Shown piece after piece: positions 4,722 to 7,510 of a DNA stretch of 7,510 nucleotides. Under the pieces are notes generated by a model. The model did no database searches. It was not told where the DNA came from and saw nothing but the letters and a program-made list of their open reading frames with translations. The position numbers and the translations under genes are program-made. This DNA comes from Micrococcaceae bacterium (GTDB lineage: Bacteria; Actinomycetota; Actinomycetes; Actinomycetales; Micrococcaceae): positions 568-8,077 of the forward strand of contig DNHA01000035.1 of NCBI GenBank assembly GCA_003486025.1, written 5' to 3'. Numbering within the stretch: position 1 is the stretch's first letter; every line of letters begins with the position of its first letter.

Positions 4722-6542
4722 ATGGCGCGAGAACATAACGCGGAACCGGCAGATGCGGTTTCATTGACTACCACTCTCAAACGGCTTGGACCTTTTGTCC
4801 GCCCAATTCTCCCCCGCCTCATTGGCGGTTTCTTCTGTGCCTTGGGTGCAGGCATTGTCGCCCTGGCGATCCCGCAGGTACTTGCTTGGCTGGTCAACAA
4901 CGTACTGGACAAAGATGGCAGCAGTACCCAGATCTGGATAGCCATGGCTATTGTCGGCGGCCTAGGGCTGCTCGAAGCACTGTTCATTTTCCTCCGCCGG
5001 CAGTTTGTGCTTAACCCGGCAGCTGGACTTGAAGCGCAGATGAGGATCCGCTTCTACAAGCACCTGCAACGGCTTCCCGTGGCATTCCACGAACGGTGGG
5101 GCTCGGGACAGCTGCTCTCGCGCTCCATGTCTGATCTGTCGCTGCTGCGGCGTTGGCTCGCCTTTGGCGCGATGATGCTCGTGGTGGATACCGTTACCGT
5201 GATCACCGGTCTGGCGCTGATGTTTTTCCACTCCTGGATTCTTGGCTTGCTCTACTTGCTCGGTGCCATCCCCATCGCTATCAAGGCCTACCAATTCAGA
5301 AATAACTATCGGGCAGCAAGCAGGCTAAGCCAAGACCAAGCCGGCGACCTCGCCACAGCGGTTGAAGAATCGGTCCACGGCATCCGTGTCATCAAGGCTT
5401 TCGGCCGTGGACGCTACGTCTATGAAGGCTTCAGCGCACAGGCCAAGTCACTACAGCAAACTGAAATCTCCAAGGCAAAAACCTTGGCTGGTTTCTTGAT
5501 GACGGTAGTGGCAATCCCAGAAACGATTCTAGGAATCGGCCTGCTCATCGGTATTTCAATGGTTGCCGCCGGCTCATTGAGCGTAGGTTCCTTGGTTGCC
5601 TACTTTGCGATCGCAGCAGTTATTGCCGGTCCGGTGGAGGGCATGGGAATGCTTCTTGGCATGACGCTGAGCACCAAAACCGCTTTGGACAGGCACTTCG
5701 AGGTGATGGACGCCGCCAACGATATTGTTTCCCCGCAGAAGCCTCGCACACCCCAGGAACGAACCGGTGAAGTCCAGCTGAAGCACGTGCGTTTTGCCTA
5801 TCCCGACGATTCGGGCCGAGGCCGTCCGGTGCTTGCGGATATCGACTTCACCAGCCGCCCTGGAGAAACCATGGCTTTGGTAGGAATCACCGGCTCTGGC
5901 AAATCCACCTTGCTCAATCTAGTGCCACGCCTGCACGATGTGAGCGCAGGACAAGTCCTGGTCCACGGCCAGGACGTGCGTGACTGGGACCTGGAAAAAC
6001 TTCGGCAAGAAATCGCGGTGGCATTTGAGGACACCACGCTCTTTTCAAATTCCGTCCGCGAAAACGTGCTGCTTGGCGCTCCCGCGGAACTGAATTCTGC
6101 TCAGCGCGAGGAGCTTCTGGCCCAGGCTCTGGATGTTGCCCAGGCACAGTTCGCGTACCAGCTGCCCCAGGGTGTTCAGACGCTGATCGGCGAAGAAGGC
6201 CTCTCACTTTCTGGCGGACAGCGTCAACGTCTAGCCTTGGCGCGCGCCATTGCGGCGCAACCGCGGATCCTGGTTCTAGATGATCCACTCTCTGCCTTAG
6301 ATGTACGCACCGAGGAAGCAGTGACCACCAAGCTTCGTGAAGTCCTTCGCGGAACAACTACCTTGGTAGTCGCCCACCGTCCCTCCACCGTGATGCTTGC
6401 AGACCGGGTGGCGCTGCTTCGCGACGGGCGCATCGACGCAATCGGCAGCCATACGCATCTGCTCAGCACCAATGAACATTACCGCTACGTGATTGCCAGC
6501 TTGGATGACGAAGCACCGATCAACGAGGAGATCTCACGATGA
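4722..6542 (+). CDS. ABC exporter half-transporter, degenerate-site subunit of a heterodimer
   Basis: This 606-aa protein is a complete TMD-NBD half-transporter. Membrane helices begin near residues 33-57 and 71-91, with further pairs around 145-190 and 250-310; HERWGSGQLLSRSMSDL is the first coupling region. The NBD has A-loop Y360, Walker A GITGSGKST (388-396), signature LSGGQ (496-500), Walker B ILVLDD (516-521) with D-loop SALD, and H-loop H552. D521 replaces the usual catalytic Glu and E436 (in AFEDTTLF) replaces the Q-loop Gln. A Walker B Asp marks the non-hydrolysing site in heterodimeric exporters such as BmrCD, TM287/288 and LmrCD. The start at ATG 4722 follows GGTGGGG with 8 nt; the TTG at 4689 would add 11 unneeded residues. 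The next gene overlaps by ATGA and encodes the probable partner. Substrate unknown; drug or lipid export is the family expectation. Confidence 0.92.
   Translation: MAREHNAEPADAVSLTTTLKRLGPFVRPILPRLIGGFFCALGAGIVALAIPQVLAWLVNNVLDKDGSSTQIWIAMAIVGGLGLLEALFIFLRRQFVLNPAAGLEAQMRIRFYKHLQRLPVAFHERWGSGQLLSRSMSDLSLLRRWLAFGAMMLVVDTVTVITGLALMFFHSWILGLLYLLGAIPIAIKAYQFRNNYRAASRLSQDQAGDLATAVEESVHGIRVIKAFGRGRYVYEGFSAQAKSLQQTEISKAKTLAGFLMTVVAIPETILGIGLLIGISMVAAGSLSVGSLVAYFAIAAVIAGPVEGMGMLLGMTLSTKTALDRHFEVMDAANDIVSPQKPRTPQERTGEVQLKHVRFAYPDDSGRGRPVLADIDFTSRPGETMALVGITGSGKSTLLNLVPRLHDVSAGQVLVHGQDVRDWDLEKLRQEIAVAFEDTTLFSNSVRENVLLGAPAELNSAQREELLAQALDVAQAQFAYQLPQGVQTLIGEEGLSLSGGQRQRLALARAIAAQPRILVLDDPLSALDVRTEEAVTTKLREVLRGTTTLVVAHRPSTVMLADRVALLRDGRIDAIGSHTHLLSTNEHYRYVIASLDDEAPINEEISR
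6525..6530 (+). promoter_or_regulatory. Ribosome binding site of the second ABC gene
   Basis: A GAGGAG lies about 8 nt before the ATG at 6539, inside the last codons of the first ABC gene. Together with the ATGA overlap it supports independent initiation plus translational coupling of the two subunits. Confidence 0.8.
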
Positions 6543-7510
6543 GCAAACCCCTGGGTGTCTCTGACGAAGACAACATCAACCTCAGCGGTGTTCAACGCAA
6601 ACAGGTCCGTAGCCGTTCCTTCAGGCTGCTGGCCAAGCTGGCGATGCCGCAAAAGAAATTATTCATCCTCACCGTGGTGCTGGTCTTGGTTTCAAATGCG
6701 GCTCGAGTAGCGCTGCCGCTGCTTATTGCCTTGGCTATCGACTGGACGCTGCCCCAGGTCCGGGAGGGCAACTGGAGTGCCCTGGGAATATCAGGTGGTG
6801 CGTATATTATTTGTGCCATTCTGGCTGGTGTCCTATTGGCTTGGTACATCAACTGTGCAGCCCGAATTTCTCAGGCCATGCTCCTAGATCTGCGCCAACA
6901 AGTCTTCCGCCACACCCAACGCTTGAGCCTGGAGTTCCACGAGAACTACACCTCCGGCCGCATCATCTCCCGGCAAACCTCGGACCTGGAAACCCTGCGC
7001 GAGCTGTTGGACCAAGGCGTCTCGGAGCTGGCCTCCTCCTGTGTGTTTGTGGTCTTCACACTGATCACTATCTTTGCTTTGGACTGGCGCAGCGGATTGG
7101 TGCTTTGCATTGCCGCCGTCCCGGTAACAATCCTGTTTTTCTGGTACCAAAGCCGTTCCGAGGTTCTCTACCGCGAATCTCGTGTGGTTTCGGCGAAAGT
7201 CATCTCCACCTTTGTGGAAACCATGACAGGTATCCGTGCGGTGAAGGCCTTTCGCCGCGAAGTTGCCAACGATGAAAATTATGGCGATATCGCAGAAAAA
7301 TACCGGGTCAACTCGGTACGTTCCTTTAATCTCTTCGGAATTCTCCAGCCTGGCCTAGTGCTCATTGGCAACCTCACCGTGGCGGTACTGCTCGCCTATG
7401 GTGGTTTTCGAATTTTGGATGGCACGCTGGCTGTCGGTGTGATGGTCGCGCTGCTGCTGGCCGCTAAACGCGTTTTCCAGCCCGTGGAGCAGATTGCGAT
7501 GTTCTACTCA
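6539..7510 (+). CDS. Second ABC exporter half-transporter (partial, cut by the window end)
   Basis: Starting at the ATG that overlaps the previous stop (ATGA), the frame stays open for 324 codons to the last base. The visible part is an ABC type-1 transmembrane domain. A hydrophilic N-terminus of about 38 residues is followed by helices near 40-68 and 85-105, the coupling region LEFHENYTSGRIISRQTSDL (about 131-150), a helix pair around 168-203, the conserved ETMTGIRAVKAFRRE segment (about 230-240), and a helix pair around 270-315. It ends at FQPVEQIAMFYS, so the linker and whole nucleotide-binding domain lie beyond the window. By position and family it is the partner of the upstream half-transporter. 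Its NBD should carry the canonical Walker B Glu if the heterodimer reading is right. Confidence 0.9.
   Translation, partial: MSKPLGVSDEDNINLSGVQRKQVRSRSFRLLAKLAMPQKKLFILTVVLVLVSNAARVALPLLIALAIDWTLPQVREGNWSALGISGGAYIICAILAGVLLAWYINCAARISQAMLLDLRQQVFRHTQRLSLEFHENYTSGRIISRQTSDLETLRELLDQGVSELASSCVFVVFTLITIFALDWRSGLVLCIAAVPVTILFFWYQSRSEVLYRESRVVSAKVISTFVETMTGIRAVKAFRREVANDENYGDIAEKYRVNSVRSFNLFGILQPGLVLIGNLTVAVLLAYGGFRILDGTLAVGVMVALLLAAKRVFQPVEQIAMFYS

Noticed and set aside
6811..7275. Plus-strand open frame of 154 codons overlapping the second ABC gene.
   Set aside because: The other plus-strand frame from 6539 encodes a clear ABC transmembrane domain, open to the window end and with a good ribosome binding site; this one is a shadow.

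Overview
The window is chromosomal DNA of a moderately GC-rich actinobacterium, most likely a Micrococcaceae member (Arthrobacter/Glutamicibacter-like). The basis is the protein content and the gene order: a RidA-like protein and a DUF4177-like protein divergent from a PonA2-type penicillin-binding protein, followed by a metallophosphoesterase. That order recalls the Mycobacterium tuberculosis Rv3672c-Rv3683 region (NUDIX, RidA, small hypothetical, whiB4, ponA2, phosphoesterase). The taxon is inferred; no search was run.

Left part, minus strand (1105 down to 1): a 51-aa DUF4177-like protein, a RidA/YjgF-family deaminase and a NUDIX hydrolase are packed as one transcription unit. The NUDIX gene looks broken. 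Its reading frame stops at 57-59 in the middle of the catalytic Nudix box, and a plausible continuation resumes in another frame, as if about 19 bases (or another number equal to 1 modulo 3) were missing.

Centre, plus strand: the two divergent start codons are separated by only 37 bp. Each is preceded, at exactly 7 nt, by a TAnnnT -10-like hexamer, so both transcripts are probably leaderless and their core promoters overlap. The rightward gene encodes a 779-aa bifunctional class A PBP with all expected glycosyltransferase and transpeptidase motifs, six extracellular cysteines and a charged, repetitive C-terminal tail in place of a PASTA domain. It ends in a strong hairpin terminator. The following membrane-anchored metallophosphoesterase has most metal-ligand motifs, but a Cys stands where I expect an Asp in the GSND motif. 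It also ends in a strong hairpin.

Right part, plus strand: after a 170-bp intergenic region with a possible promoter come two ABC exporter half-transporters overlapping by ATGA. The first is complete, with Asp instead of the catalytic Glu in Walker B and Glu instead of the Q-loop Gln. This is the signature of the degenerate subunit of a heterodimeric exporter (BmrCD/TM287-288/LmrCD type). The second is cut by the window edge inside its transmembrane domain.

Most of the window is ordinary housekeeping and cell-envelope content. I found no CRISPR array, mobile element or RNA gene, and no convincing new multi-gene system. The observations most worth checking are the broken Nudix box, the compact divergent leaderless promoter pair, the GSNC substitution and the asymmetric ABC pair.
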